Below are positions 1 through 9,195 of a DNA stretch of 64,000 nucleotides, in pieces. Where the stretch lies: the NCBI GenBank assembly GCA_001890945.1, contig MLAX01000001.1:124001-188000 (forward strand). Direction: 5' to 3'. Within the stretch, counting starts at the first letter, position 1. Each line of letters opens with the position of its first letter. The notes beneath the pieces were generated by a model, which saw nothing but the letters and a program-made list of their open reading frames with translations, made no database searches and was not told the origin of the DNA. This DNA is from Alphaproteobacteria bacterium AO1-B. Its GTDB lineage: Bacteria > Pseudomonadota > Alphaproteobacteria > Rhizobiales > Stappiaceae. A program made the translations under genes and the position numbers.

Positions 1-1
1 A

Positions 2-3000
2 TACGAGAAACCCAATCCATCGATTGATTTTGCGAACAGCCCGTTTGTCGTCAATGACACGCTGACCCCCTGGCCGGTGGGCACCGGTCCTCAGCGAGCC
101 GCCGTCAACTCCCTTGGTGTTGGCGGAACAAACGCCCACGTCATTCTGGAAAAGGCGCCGATGATCGCCGATGACAGTGGGCAGTTTGACGATGAGCCTC
201 AACTCATTCTCTTGTCGGCCAAGGCAAAAAAGGGGCTAGCAGACACTGCCGCCCGTCTTGCGGATGCCCTGGAAAATGATCCGTCATTGCCTTTGGCCAG
301 TATGGCCGAAACGCTTTTCAATGGCCGGAAGCCGTTCGAACACCATCAGATCGCAGCGGTGCGGGGGCGCGCCGATGCGATTTCCGTCTTGCGCGGTGAA
401 CAGCCCAAGAGGCTTGTCCATCATCAGGCCGGGGATCATCCCGGCACCGCAACGTTCCTCTTTCCGGGGGGCGGGGCGCAGCATCCCGGCATGGCCCGGC
501 GCCTCTATCAGGAAGACAGTACATTCCGCCAGTCTGTCGATGAAGGTTTGGCTTTCCTTCCCACCGAAACGGCCGCCCGGATCCTGGAGCTCTGGTTCCC
601 ACCGGAGGGCTCCGATCTTGAGCAGGCGGCCGAGGAGTTCCTGACGCCGTCCTTGCAATTGCCGGCCATCTTGATCCTGGAAGTTTCGCTGGCCCGTTTG
701 TGGATGAGCTGGGGCGTTCAGCCGACGGCATTGATCGGCCATTCCATGGGCGAGAATACAGCTGCCTGCATCTCTGGGGTCCTCAGTTATCGCGACGCTG
801 TTGGCCTCGTTCATCTCCGGGGCAAGCTCTTTGATACGGTCGACCCGGGCGGAATGCTCAGTATCCCATTGAGTGAGACCGAAGTCCGGGCGCTGATGCC
901 GGAATCTCTCGATATGGCTTCCGTCAACGCGCCGGAGCTTTGTGTTGTTTCCGGGCGGGACGAAGATCTGGAAGAATTCCGGGAGGCGCTCCTTGAAAAA
1001 GACATCGATGCAACCCGGATCGCCATCGATATAGCGGCTCATTCGCGGATGCTTGAGGGGATCCTGCCCGAGTTTGAACAGTACTTGCGCAGCATTGCAC
1101 TCAATCGGCCGCAGATCCCGATCATGTCCAATCTTACCGGAGACTGGCTCACCGATGCGGAGGCCCGTGATCCATCATATTGGGTCCGGCATCTGCGCTC
1201 GACTGTTCAGTTCGGAGCCGGCATGACCCGCCTGAGTGCAGATCCGAACCGGGTTTACATCGAGGTTGGTCCGGGAAAGACCCTGTCCTCGCTGGCCAAG
1301 CTGCAAGCGGATGTGGCCGCCAATCAGGTCTTCAACACGCTGCCGCATGCCGACGATGATGCGGATGACCGGCTTTCTTTCCTGACTGCAGCCGGACGGT
1401 GCTGGGCCACAGGTTTGAAGGCGAATGTTGCGCGTTGCTGGCGGGACTACGGCCCGAAACGCGTTTCGCTGCCACCTTATGCGTTTCAGCGGCAACATTA
1501 TTTTGTTGAGCGCAGTGTTGCGCAGGGCGGTCAGGCCGGGACAGATATTCCTCTTCTGCGCCAAAAGGACTTGCGGGACTGGGGGTACCGTCCGGCCTGG
1601 AAACGGTCGGTTCCAGAACTTGTCACGGGCGCGGACAAGGAACCTCGGTCCTGGCTGGTTTTTCTCGATGATACCGGCACCGGAAAACAGCTTGCCGGCA
1701 GGTTGAAGAGCGCAGGGCATCAGGTGACCACCGTTCAGCGCGGCGATGTGTTCGCCAAGGTCAACCCGCACACCTACATCCTGTGCAGCGAGGAAGGCAG
1801 ACCGGGCTACGATGCCCTGGTGGCCGGGATCCTCGAGGATGGCCCCTTTCCCGGCAACATCGTTCACGGCTGGCTGTTGACCCAGGACGAAAGCCACCGT
1901 CCCGGTTCTAACTTCTTTGAACGAATGCAGGAAGACGGCTTTTACAGTCTGCTTTACCTCGCCCAGGCGCTTGATGAGCAATCCGCCCTCGAAGAGGCGC
2001 ACCTTACCGTTTTGACAAACGGAATGATGCGCGTTGGGGACGAGCCTGTAGTGTATCCGTCCAAATCGACAGTGCTCGGTCCGGTTCAGGTCTTGCCAAA
2101 AGAGCTTTCCGGCCTCTCTGTTCGCTTGATTGACTTGGAAATCTCAGCGGCTGCGAACAACCAGCAGCACGAGGGAGCGCTCGACGATCTGTGGGACGAG
2201 CTTTTCGCAAAAGCGTCCAGTGAGATTGTGGCCCATAGGGGAAGCCGCAGGTGGCAGCGTGTCCATGAGCGTTTGCCCTTGGAAGACGGGCAATTCGAAG
2301 GGCAGTTCCAAAAGGGCGGCACTTATCTCATTACCGGTGGTCTTGGCGATCTGGCGATGATTTTCGCAAAGGCCCTTGTTGAAGACCATGATGCCAACAT
2401 CGTTTTGGTCGGACGCCGCAGCCTGCCGGAGAAACAGGATCGGGAACCCTATCTGCGGACGCATTCCGGTGAGGATCCGGGTGTCCGGGCACTGTCCCGC
2501 CTTGCAGAACTTGAGGCGCTGGGTGCGAAGTTGCTCTACGTTCGGGCTGATGTCACGAACCCGGAAGAGATTGGTGCAGCTGTTGCAGCAGCAAAGGCCC
2601 GGTTTGGGGCAATCAACGGCGTGCTTCATACAGCAGGCATTGTCGATGATGATCTCGTCCAACTGAAGACCCTTGAAAATACGCAGCACGTTCTGGCGCC
2701 CAAGGTTCAGGGGACGCGCGTTCTGGACATGGCGTTTGCCAACGAGCCGTTGGATCTGATGGTGCTGTTCTCGTCCACCAGCACAGACACTGCGCCCATT
2801 GGCCAGATTGATTACGTCGCTGCCAATGCATTTCTGAACGCCTATGCCGAGAGCAAGAGCGAGGACAGGGGCCGCAGTACGGTCGCGGTTCACTGGGGTA
2901 TCTGGAGCGAGATTGGTCTGGCCGCGCGCGCGGTTTCGGGTGAGGCGGCTGTTTCAAAGACGGCAACAACGGTTGGGGCGGCCAAGGGCCCCTTGTTCGA

Positions 3001-5269
3001 GCGCTGGATAACTGATGCTTCCAGCACGCGCTGGCTGGAATTCACGGCCAGCACGCAAAAGCACTGGATGTGGAATGAGCACAGGCTCGTTTCAGGCGAT
3101 GCGATCCTGCCGGGCACCGGGTACATCGAGCTGATCGCGCAAGCCTATTCGGAACTGGATTTGGATCAGCGCCCGGATATCCGCGATCTTGTGTTCTTCA
3201 AACCGCTCAGCGTGGACGACGGCCAACCCCGGAACGTACGCGTCCGGTTCGAAGTCCAGGGAAATGGCATCTTGAAAGCCATTGTCGCGGCGACCGAAAC
3301 AGATGATCCGTCCGCCGAGATCGAGGTTTACGCCGAAGCTCTGGTTTGTCCGCTCAAATCCGTCCCACTGCCTGTGCAACTTGAAGACCTTCAAGCTCAG
3401 CTGCGCTGGACCGATGTGCGCACAGCACCGGACAATGGAACGATGCCCTCGGCTCAGGCGCATCATATCAAGTTCGGACCGCGATGGGATGTGTTGCGCA
3501 GTCTGTCGCTTGGGCACGGTGAAGCGCTGGCACGCCTGACGTCCCCGGCTGGCTTCGAGACAGATTACACGGAAACAACTCTTGCCCACCCCGGTCTTCT
3601 CGATATTGCGACCGGCTGTGCCATGGAACTTATCGAAGGCTTCAAGAGTTCAGGCGTACTTTGGGCGCCCGTTTCCTACTCCGCGATACGCCTTTATGAA
3701 CCGTTGCCATCCGATGTGATCGCCCATGTCCGATTTGTTGATGAGAATGCCTACGGCGACGGTTTCGGCAGTTTTGACATTACCGTCATGCGGCCGGATG
3801 GAACGGTTGTACTTGAAGCTGATCGTTTGACAGTTAAACGCCTGTCAAATGACACCGGGTTTGCAAAGGATTTGAAAACCGGGGCAAGCCAGGATGCTGC
3901 CGCGCTCTACAAACTGGCGGCGCAAGTCAAGCAGGGCATTCCACCCGAGCAAGGATTTGAGACCCTGCAAAGGGCTTTGGCGACCGGCGAAACACAGCCG
4001 ATCATCTCGACCATGCCTTTGGATCTGCTCATAAAAAATGCCGAGGCTGAAGCGCAATCGCGAGATGCCCAGGACGGGCAACTCTTTGAGCGTCCGGACC
4101 TTGACAGTGCCTACGAGGCACCTCGAAACCCGCTTGAGATCAAGTTGGCCGAATTTTGGTCCGAGCTGCTCGGAATTGAGAAGATCGGTGTTCACGATGA
4201 TTTCTTTGATATTGGTGGGCATTCACTCATCGCGGTCCGCCTGTTCCGGATGATCCGCCAGACTTACGGTTTCGATCTGCCCATGTCCGTCCTGTTCGAC
4301 GCTCCGACAATTGCCGAATGCGCAGAATTGCTAGCCTCGCATGGTGTTGCCAGTGACGGGGATGCCTCTGCGGAGGTACAATCCGAACAAACTGCGAAAC
4401 CCGATGAAGCGGTGCATCTGGTCTCAATGAGCAAAGGTCCGGGAACGGAAGCCACGCCCTTGTTCATCTGTGCTGGCATGTTCGGCAACATCCTGAACTT
4501 GCGCCAGCTGGCCCTGCTCGTGGGGCGCGACCGGCCGGTGTACGGGTTACAAGCCCGCGGCCTTTTCGGAAATCAAGAGCCCCACGAAACCTTCGAAGAG
4601 ATGGCGCAGGCTTATCTCGCCGAAATCCGCCAGGTCCAACCACACGGCCCGTACATCCTCGGCGGCTTCTCGGGCGGTGGGATCGTTGCCTATGAAATGG
4701 CCCAGCAGCTGACTGCACAAGGGGAAGAGGTTGCCGAAGTCATTCTGCTGGACACGCCTGTCCCTGAGAAGGTTCATCTGTCGCTCGTCGATCGCGTGAT
4801 GATCAAGTTGCAGGATCTTCAAAAGAACAAAACCAAGTTCTTCAGCGTTTGGCTCCGCAATCGGCGGGCGTGGCGTGCTCGAACAGAGGCTCAGCAGAAT
4901 ATGGCAGGAGATCAAGCAACGGCCGAAAGTTTTAACAATGAGCGGATCCGCGCTGCCTTCATGCGGGCGCATGATAAATATGAAGTTCGGCCATATAACG
5001 GGCCGGTTGTCTTGTACCGGCCAAAAGCTGAGGTACTCTATAAGATTTCCGGCGGCCGCCGCCTTCAAGATGGTCTGAACATTCTTCGCGAAGACAACGG
5101 CTGGTCGCCGTTTCTTTCAGAACTGTCGATTGTTGAGGTGCCCGGGGATCACGATTCCATGGTTCTCAATCCGAATATTCAGGTGCTTGCCAGTAGAATG
5201 AGACAATCCTTGGAAGCAAGGACGGCGGCGACAATTGGCTCTGACAAGGCCGGGATTGCGGCTGAGTAA
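2..5269 (+). CDS. Type I polyketide synthase, 5' end outside window (KS-AT-KR-DH-ACP-TE)
   Basis: The reading frame is open from base 2, so the gene starts upstream; the GTG at 77 is internal. The first residues are the end of a ketosynthase domain, with the motif GVGGTNAHVILE. Counting from base 2, an acyltransferase follows (GHSMGE, active Ser about 248), then a post-AT linker (LPPYAFQRQHYF). A ketoreductase has TGGLGD near 778 and Tyr about 938. A dehydratase hot-dog pair has His about 1027 in HRLVSGDAILPG and Asp about 1201. A carrier protein has GGHS with the phosphopantetheine Ser about 1408. A thioesterase has GFSGGG with Ser about 1557 and His about 1717. The enzyme should build a reduced acyl or polyketide chain and release it by its own thioesterase. 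KR lies before DH, unlike the usual cis-AT order. Rhizobial RkpA is a known large synthase tied to capsule synthesis, so a role in surface-polymer modification is plausible but inferred. Confidence 0.93.
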   Translation, partial: YEKPNPSIDFANSPFVVNDTLTPWPVGTGPQRAAVNSLGVGGTNAHVILEKAPMIADDSGQFDDEPQLILLSAKAKKGLADTAARLADALENDPSLPLASMAETLFNGRKPFEHHQIAAVRGRADAISVLRGEQPKRLVHHQAGDHPGTATFLFPGGGAQHPGMARRLYQEDSTFRQSVDEGLAFLPTETAARILELWFPPEGSDLEQAAEEFLTPSLQLPAILILEVSLARLWMSWGVQPTALIGHSMGENTAACISGVLSYRDAVGLVHLRGKLFDTVDPGGMLSIPLSETEVRALMPESLDMASVNAPELCVVSGRDEDLEEFREALLEKDIDATRIAIDIAAHSRMLEGILPEFEQYLRSIALNRPQIPIMSNLTGDWLTDAEARDPSYWVRHLRSTVQFGAGMTRLSADPNRVYIEVGPGKTLSSLAKLQADVAANQVFNTLPHADDDADDRLSFLTAAGRCWATGLKANVARCWRDYGPKRVSLPPYAFQRQHYFVERSVAQGGQAGTDIPLLRQKDLRDWGYRPAWKRSVPELVTGADKEPRSWLVFLDDTGTGKQLAGRLKSAGHQVTTVQRGDVFAKVNPHTYILCSEEGRPGYDALVAGILEDGPFPGNIVHGWLLTQDESHRPGSNFFERMQEDGFYSLLYLAQALDEQSALEEAHLTVLTNGMMRVGDEPVVYPSKSTVLGPVQVLPKELSGLSVRLIDLEISAAANNQQHEGALDDLWDELFAKASSEIVAHRGSRRWQRVHERLPLEDGQFEGQFQKGGTYLITGGLGDLAMIFAKALVEDHDANIVLVGRRSLPEKQDREPYLRTHSGEDPGVRALSRLAELEALGAKLLYVRADVTNPEEIGAAVAAAKARFGAINGVLHTAGIVDDDLVQLKTLENTQHVLAPKVQGTRVLDMAFANEPLDLMVLFSSTSTDTAPIGQIDYVAANAFLNAYAESKSEDRGRSTVAVHWGIWSEIGLAARAVSGEAAVSKTATTVGAAKGPLFERWITDASSTRWLEFTASTQKHWMWNEHRLVSGDAILPGTGYIELIAQAYSELDLDQRPDIRDLVFFKPLSVDDGQPRNVRVRFEVQGNGILKAIVAATETDDPSAEIEVYAEALVCPLKSVPLPVQLEDLQAQLRWTDVRTAPDNGTMPSAQAHHIKFGPRWDVLRSLSLGHGEALARLTSPAGFETDYTETTLAHPGLLDIATGCAMELIEGFKSSGVLWAPVSYSAIRLYEPLPSDVIAHVRFVDENAYGDGFGSFDITVMRPDGTVVLEADRLTVKRLSNDTGFAKDLKTGASQDAAALYKLAAQVKQGIPPEQGFETLQRALATGETQPIISTMPLDLLIKNAEAEAQSRDAQDGQLFERPDLDSAYEAPRNPLEIKLAEFWSELLGIEKIGVHDDFFDIGGHSLIAVRLFRMIRQTYGFDLPMSVLFDAPTIAECAELLASHGVASDGDASAEVQSEQTAKPDEAVHLVSMSKGPGTEATPLFICAGMFGNILNLRQLALLVGRDRPVYGLQARGLFGNQEPHETFEEMAQAYLAEIRQVQPHGPYILGGFSGGGIVAYEMAQQLTAQGEEVAEVILLDTPVPEKVHLSLVDRVMIKLQDLQKNKTKFFSVWLRNRRAWRARTEAQQNMAGDQATAESFNNERIRAAFMRAHDKYEVRPYNGPVVLYRPKAEVLYKISGGRRLQDGLNILREDNGWSPFLSELSIVEVPGDHDSMVLNPNIQVLASRMRQSLEARTAATIGSDKAGIAAE

Positions 5270-5312
5270 TGCTGGATCAGGTGGTGCGATTGAAAAACGG
5301 TTCTGTTGCAGA

Positions 5313-6605
5313 TCAGGAGTAATCCCGGCGGTCTGTAATTGGCCGGCCGGCGATCAGGTCTTCGTAATAAGGGACAGTCAGCGCTGCCTTACGATCCCAG
5401 GTAAAGCAGTCTGTAGCGTACTCTACGGCTGAATTGGCCTTTGAAAGCTGGTCGGCTGGTTTGGTCACAGCCTCTTCCATCGCGTGCTGATAGCCGGCGA
5501 CCATCTCATCGAGTGTGTTTAGTTCGATTCGAAAGCCGCGATCCTCAGATACGAGATCACCCGGCGCGCCATAGTTGGTGACGAAATTCACACAGCCTGA
5601 CGCCATCGCTTCGACCACCACGCCCGCGCCAAGTTCGCGGATTGAAGGAAAAACGAACCCGTCTACGGATCGGAAGAACCGACCAACGTCCTTCTGCTCT
5701 ATCCAGCCGTGAAAGATGACGCTATCGCTCCGCCCTGTTTGCTCGACGATCGCTTCTAGCCGTTCCCTTTCAGGACCGTCACCGACGATATGCAGTTTGT
5801 GCTCTGCCAGAATGGCGCTTTCACAAAAGGCCCGAACGGCCACCTCCGGAACTTTGTAGGGTACCAGCCGCCCGATGAATGCGAAGTGGTACGGTCCTTC
5901 TCCGGAAAATGCAGGCGTCCGGTCCGTTGCGTCAAACCATTCAGGGTCGAAGCCGACTTCAGGAAAGCTCACAACCTTCGAGGCCGCTCCTTCTGGCAAA
6001 TCCCTTGCGGTATGATCAAAAGCAGTCAGGATCAGTGCGGCATTTTTGTACGTTGCAGAAGAATAGGGCAGGTATTTGTAAAAGTCCCGGAGTACCCGCG
6101 CCCGTTCTTTTTCCCGTGTTTGCTCGGAGCGAAACTCTTTTGGCCAGTCCAAATTGCCATTCAAGGGACCAATGAGAAACGGAACTGGCGATTTGCCCGC
6201 GATATAGCTGGGCATTGTGGGCGACATGGGTGTGATCCGGTGCACCAAATCAAATTCGCCGGATTGCAGCTCGTCCTTGAAGGTTTTCCAAACTTCCCAC
6301 TCAAAAGCAAGGTATGTCGGATAGTGAAAAATCGTTCCTAGCGACCAGGCCACCTTCCCGCCGCCTCTGACCCAGGTTGAGAAGCGATGGATTGGTTTTG
6401 CCATGTATTCATTATCGACATAGCGGAAGTCGGCGCCTTTTGAGCGCGGATCCTTTTCGATGTTTTCCCTGTTTCGGACGTGGGTGGCGATGGTCACATC
6501 ACAGAATTTTGCCAGGGAAAGTGCATACTTGTATCCAACAACCGGAAGCGATGGCCAATCCGGATTACAATCATCAGCAAGGATCAGAACACGGGGTTTC
6601 TTCAA
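5313..6605 (-). CDS. Glycosyltransferase family 4 (GT-B fold)
   Basis: This 430-residue protein probably transfers a sugar from a nucleotide-sugar donor to a lipid-linked intermediate on the inner membrane face. The N-terminal half opens with RVLILADDCNP and a glycine-rich loop region. The C-terminal half has the donor-binding GT4 pattern: FAFIGRLVPYK, HIVGDGPERERLE, FHGWIEQKDV and the E-x7-E type segment around RELGAGVVVEAMASG. The start is a TTG with a good AGGAG ribosome site six bases upstream. The gene converges on the polyketide synthase gene with only 43 bases between stops, and no clear terminator is visible there. Sugar and linkage cannot be read from the sequence. Confidence 0.9.
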   Translation of the reverse strand: MKKPRVLILADDCNPDWPSLPVVGYKYALSLAKFCDVTIATHVRNRENIEKDPRSKGADFRYVDNEYMAKPIHRFSTWVRGGGKVAWSLGTIFHYPTYLAFEWEVWKTFKDELQSGEFDLVHRITPMSPTMPSYIAGKSPVPFLIGPLNGNLDWPKEFRSEQTREKERARVLRDFYKYLPYSSATYKNAALILTAFDHTARDLPEGAASKVVSFPEVGFDPEWFDATDRTPAFSGEGPYHFAFIGRLVPYKVPEVAVRAFCESAILAEHKLHIVGDGPERERLEAIVEQTGRSDSVIFHGWIEQKDVGRFFRSVDGFVFPSIRELGAGVVVEAMASGCVNFVTNYGAPGDLVSEDRGFRIELNTLDEMVAGYQHAMEEAVTKPADQLSKANSAVEYATDCFTWDRKAALTVPYYEDLIAGRPITDRRDYS

Positions 6606-6689
6606 TTATAACTCCTGGGACGGACACTTAGTCTTTTAGCTGTAATCCTGCTAACACGCGGATTCTGATCGGTTTCGAACCAAGACCAA

Positions 6690-7526
6690 TTACTTCATAG
6701 TACTGGCGGATTTGTGCCGCCATTTCAAAAACATCCAGATGATTTTAGGGCCATCCCAAAGATAACGCCGCCACATCCGTTTCGGGTTTGCCAACAAACG
6801 GAAAGCCCACTCCATTCCGCAGGCGCGAACCCATTCCGGTGCTCGCTTTTGCCGGTCAGTCAAAAAATCAATACTCGCACCGACACACAGGCCGATACCT
6901 GCAGTACTGCCCCGGCGTTTCAGATCCTGGGCAAAAAACTCTTGCTTCGGAAAAGACAGGCAAATCAGGAAAATGTCCGCATCGCAGGCCTCAGTAGCTG
7001 TCAGAGCTTTCTCCCAATCTTGTGCGCCTCGGTCCATGAAGCCAGACGGGATGTGCTGCAAATCCACCCCCGGATACCTGTTTCGCAGTATCTCTATCTG
7101 GGAGAGATCGGGGCCGACAACGGCAAAACGCAAGTCTTGAGCTTTGGGGTCCGCCAGAAGGTCCTGCACAATATCGGCACCAGGATAAACCCTGAGATTC
7201 ATTTTCTGGGAATTCGCCAGGCGGCTCAAGATCTTGCTGTCGCAGACCTTCCAGAATGCGTCTTTATAAGCCGATGCCACCTCGTCATCGCGTTCCAGAA
7301 GGATGACATGATAGACGTTTGGAGTGACGAAATATTCGAACGTCTGAGGCTTTGAATTCAAGATGAGCGACAACCAGTCGGCCTGCTTGCCAATATCGAA
7401 TTCCAATCCGATGAACTGTAGTTTGGAGAACGGCGAGGCAGGCGCTGCGGTCAGCGAATCCTCAGGTTTTTGCTCAGAACGGTTCGGCATATGGCTCGTC
7501 GGATGTCGGTTGAATCCTGCGATCAT
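6690..7526 (-). CDS. WecG/TagA/CpsF family glycosyltransferase (GT26)
   Basis: The protein has 278 residues. After a variable N-terminus of about 35 residues it carries the GT26 pattern: TPNVYHV, CDSKILSRL, a PG dipeptide at YPGADIV, the PKQE motif, and the C-terminal block VGASIDFL...RAPEWVRACGMEWAFRL. Family members add the second sugar, often ManNAc or a uronic acid, to an undecaprenyl-diphosphate-linked first sugar at the membrane. The start could instead be the Met at position 13, since neither start has a strong ribosome site. It lies in the same direction as the GT4 gene just downstream and is divergent from the flippase gene, so the 294-base gap upstream probably holds promoters for both directions. 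Confidence 0.92.
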   Translation of the reverse strand: MIAGFNRHPTSHMPNRSEQKPEDSLTAAPASPFSKLQFIGLEFDIGKQADWLSLILNSKPQTFEYFVTPNVYHVILLERDDEVASAYKDAFWKVCDSKILSRLANSQKMNLRVYPGADIVQDLLADPKAQDLRFAVVGPDLSQIEILRNRYPGVDLQHIPSGFMDRGAQDWEKALTATEACDADIFLICLSFPKQEFFAQDLKRRGSTAGIGLCVGASIDFLTDRQKRAPEWVRACGMEWAFRLLANPKRMWRRYLWDGPKIIWMFLKWRHKSASTMK

Positions 7527-7820
7527 GAAATCTCAGAAATCTCAATATGTTGCGTATATGTGATCGAGATTAACAAACTGCAGGCGGGTCTGCTTTTTGA
7601 TCAAAAAAGATCAATTTTTTAACCTGCTGAAAGATATACAGTCTTTGAGCCATCTTCAATCAGATCGCGAATGAATTCTTAACAACTTGCTACCTCGGTT
7701 CTAGACCGAAAAGCACAGTTCCATGAAGTAACGAGTTGGAAAATGCATGCGTATGTGTGACGGAGCTACTCGTTCGATCTATGAGGCGATCTCAACCGTT
7801 TTTCGAGGGGCCTAGCCCAA
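7527..7820. other. Divergent intergenic region between GT26 and flippase genes
   Basis: This 294-base gap is AT-rich and lies between divergently transcribed genes, so it should contain both promoters. I cannot fix -35/-10 pairs with confidence. The most notable element is the TTGATC/GATCAA dyad described separately. Short frames crossing it have no recognisable product. Confidence 0.5.
7597..7620 (+). repeat. TTGATC-A6-GATCAA dyad followed by T6
   Basis: Two perfect 6-base arms (7597-7602 and 7609-7614) flank six A residues, and six T residues follow. The layout resembles a weak intrinsic terminator on the plus strand. Because it sits between divergent promoters it could equally be an operator. 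The arms are AT-rich, so hairpin stability would be low. Confidence 0.4.
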
Positions 7821-9176
7821 GTGGCGATTACGCAAAAAAAAGCGATGACCGGTGCGATTTGGACAATCGCTTCCTTTGGTGGAACGACAGGAATACGTTT
7901 CGTCTCCAATGTGGTGTTGTCGCGCCTTATCACGCCGGAAATCTTCGGCATCGCAATGGTGCTTTCAACGTTCAGATCAGGCATCGAACTGCTGACCGAC
8001 GTGGGCATTGCACAGAATGTCGTCCGCAGCCGAAACGCCGATGATCAGTCTTTCCAAAACTCTGCCTGGACATTGCAATTTTTCAGGTCTCTCATTCTGT
8101 GTTCGATATTGTCGATCGCGGCCTACCCGTTGGCAAATCTATATGAGATACCGGCAACAGCTATTCAGCTGAGTGCGGTAACGATCATTTTTCTTGGTCT
8201 GTCTTCGACGTCTATCTTTTATCTGCAGCGGAATTTGCAGTTTGGACGTGCGAATATGTTCGAGCTGTCATGTGATTTTGTGACGGCGGTTTTGATCATC
8301 TTTTTCGCCTATATGAGCCCGACAATCTGGTCGATCCTGGTTTCGGGCCTTTTCGCGGCTGTGTTTCGGGTCGGGCTCAGCTATCTCTTACCGAGAGCGC
8401 GAAACTGGTTTGAGTGGAACCGGGTGTATGTGCGCGAGATTTTTTCCTTCGGAAAATGGATGTTTTTATCGTCCTTGTTGTCATTTCTTTGCATGAACTT
8501 CGACAAACTGTATTTGGCTAAGACCATTCCTTTGGCGACTGTCGGCATCTATGCCATCGCCCGAACAATAGCAGACCTACCGGCATTTTTGGCCGGAAGG
8601 CTGGGGTATTCGCTTATCTTCCCCATGGTCTCCTCGCAGCATGCAGCTACCCGTACTGAGATAAGATCAGGCCTTTTGGCACTCAGAACAAAACTATTGA
8701 CGCTCGCGGCCCTCGGGGTTGCTTGTGGCATCGCCTTTTCCGATGTGGCGGTGTGGATCATATACGATCCGCGCTATTCCGATGCAGGCTGGATCCTGGC
8801 CATGCTGCTCATCGGAACCTGGGGCGCAATTCTGTCCGCTTTTTCAGAGTATACGCTCTTGGGCCTCAGCAAGCCGGTCTACGGTGTTGTGGCAAACGCT
8901 TTGAAGCTTGCTGGAATTCTTTTTTTGCTTCCCATTGGCTATCAATGGATGGGACTTCCTGGGGCATTGATCGGCTTGGCGGTTGGTGAGGTCGTTCGGT
9001 ATTTTCCGCTTGCAATTGGGTCTGTTCGGGAAAAGACATCCTTTCTTTTGCATGATCTGGCGATGACTGCGATTGTTGTCGCAGCGACGGCAGGTTTGAT
9101 GTGGGGCAGGAGTGCGGCGGGTTATGGCACCTCGCTCGACGCCATTTTACCGCTCCTTTCCGCTGGCGGAGTGTAA
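7821..9176 (+). CDS. Wzx-like polysaccharide flippase (MOP/PST family)
   Basis: This 451-residue protein is almost entirely hydrophobic, with about 12 to 14 likely membrane segments. The N-terminus (GAIWTIASFGGTTGIRFVSNVVLSR, shortened here to its pattern) and the following LITPEIFGIAMV match the PST family, in which a first helix is followed by a conserved R-L-(L/I)-x-P-x-x-(F/Y)-G signature. Such proteins flip undecaprenyl-linked repeat units to the periplasm for a Wzy polymerase. The start is GTG with GAGGGG about ten bases upstream. The stop overlaps the region just before the next GT2 gene, suggesting co-transcription. Confidence 0.92.
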   Translation: MAITQKKAMTGAIWTIASFGGTTGIRFVSNVVLSRLITPEIFGIAMVLSTFRSGIELLTDVGIAQNVVRSRNADDQSFQNSAWTLQFFRSLILCSILSIAAYPLANLYEIPATAIQLSAVTIIFLGLSSTSIFYLQRNLQFGRANMFELSCDFVTAVLIIFFAYMSPTIWSILVSGLFAAVFRVGLSYLLPRARNWFEWNRVYVREIFSFGKWMFLSSLLSFLCMNFDKLYLAKTIPLATVGIYAIARTIADLPAFLAGRLGYSLIFPMVSSQHAATRTEIRSGLLALRTKLLTLAALGVACGIAFSDVAVWIIYDPRYSDAGWILAMLLIGTWGAILSAFSEYTLLGLSKPVYGVVANALKLAGILFLLPIGYQWMGLPGALIGLAVGEVVRYFPLAIGSVREKTSFLLHDLAMTAIVVAATAGLMWGRSAAGYGTSLDAILPLLSAGGV

Positions 9177-9195
9177 TGGAGATGGGCCAGCGCAG

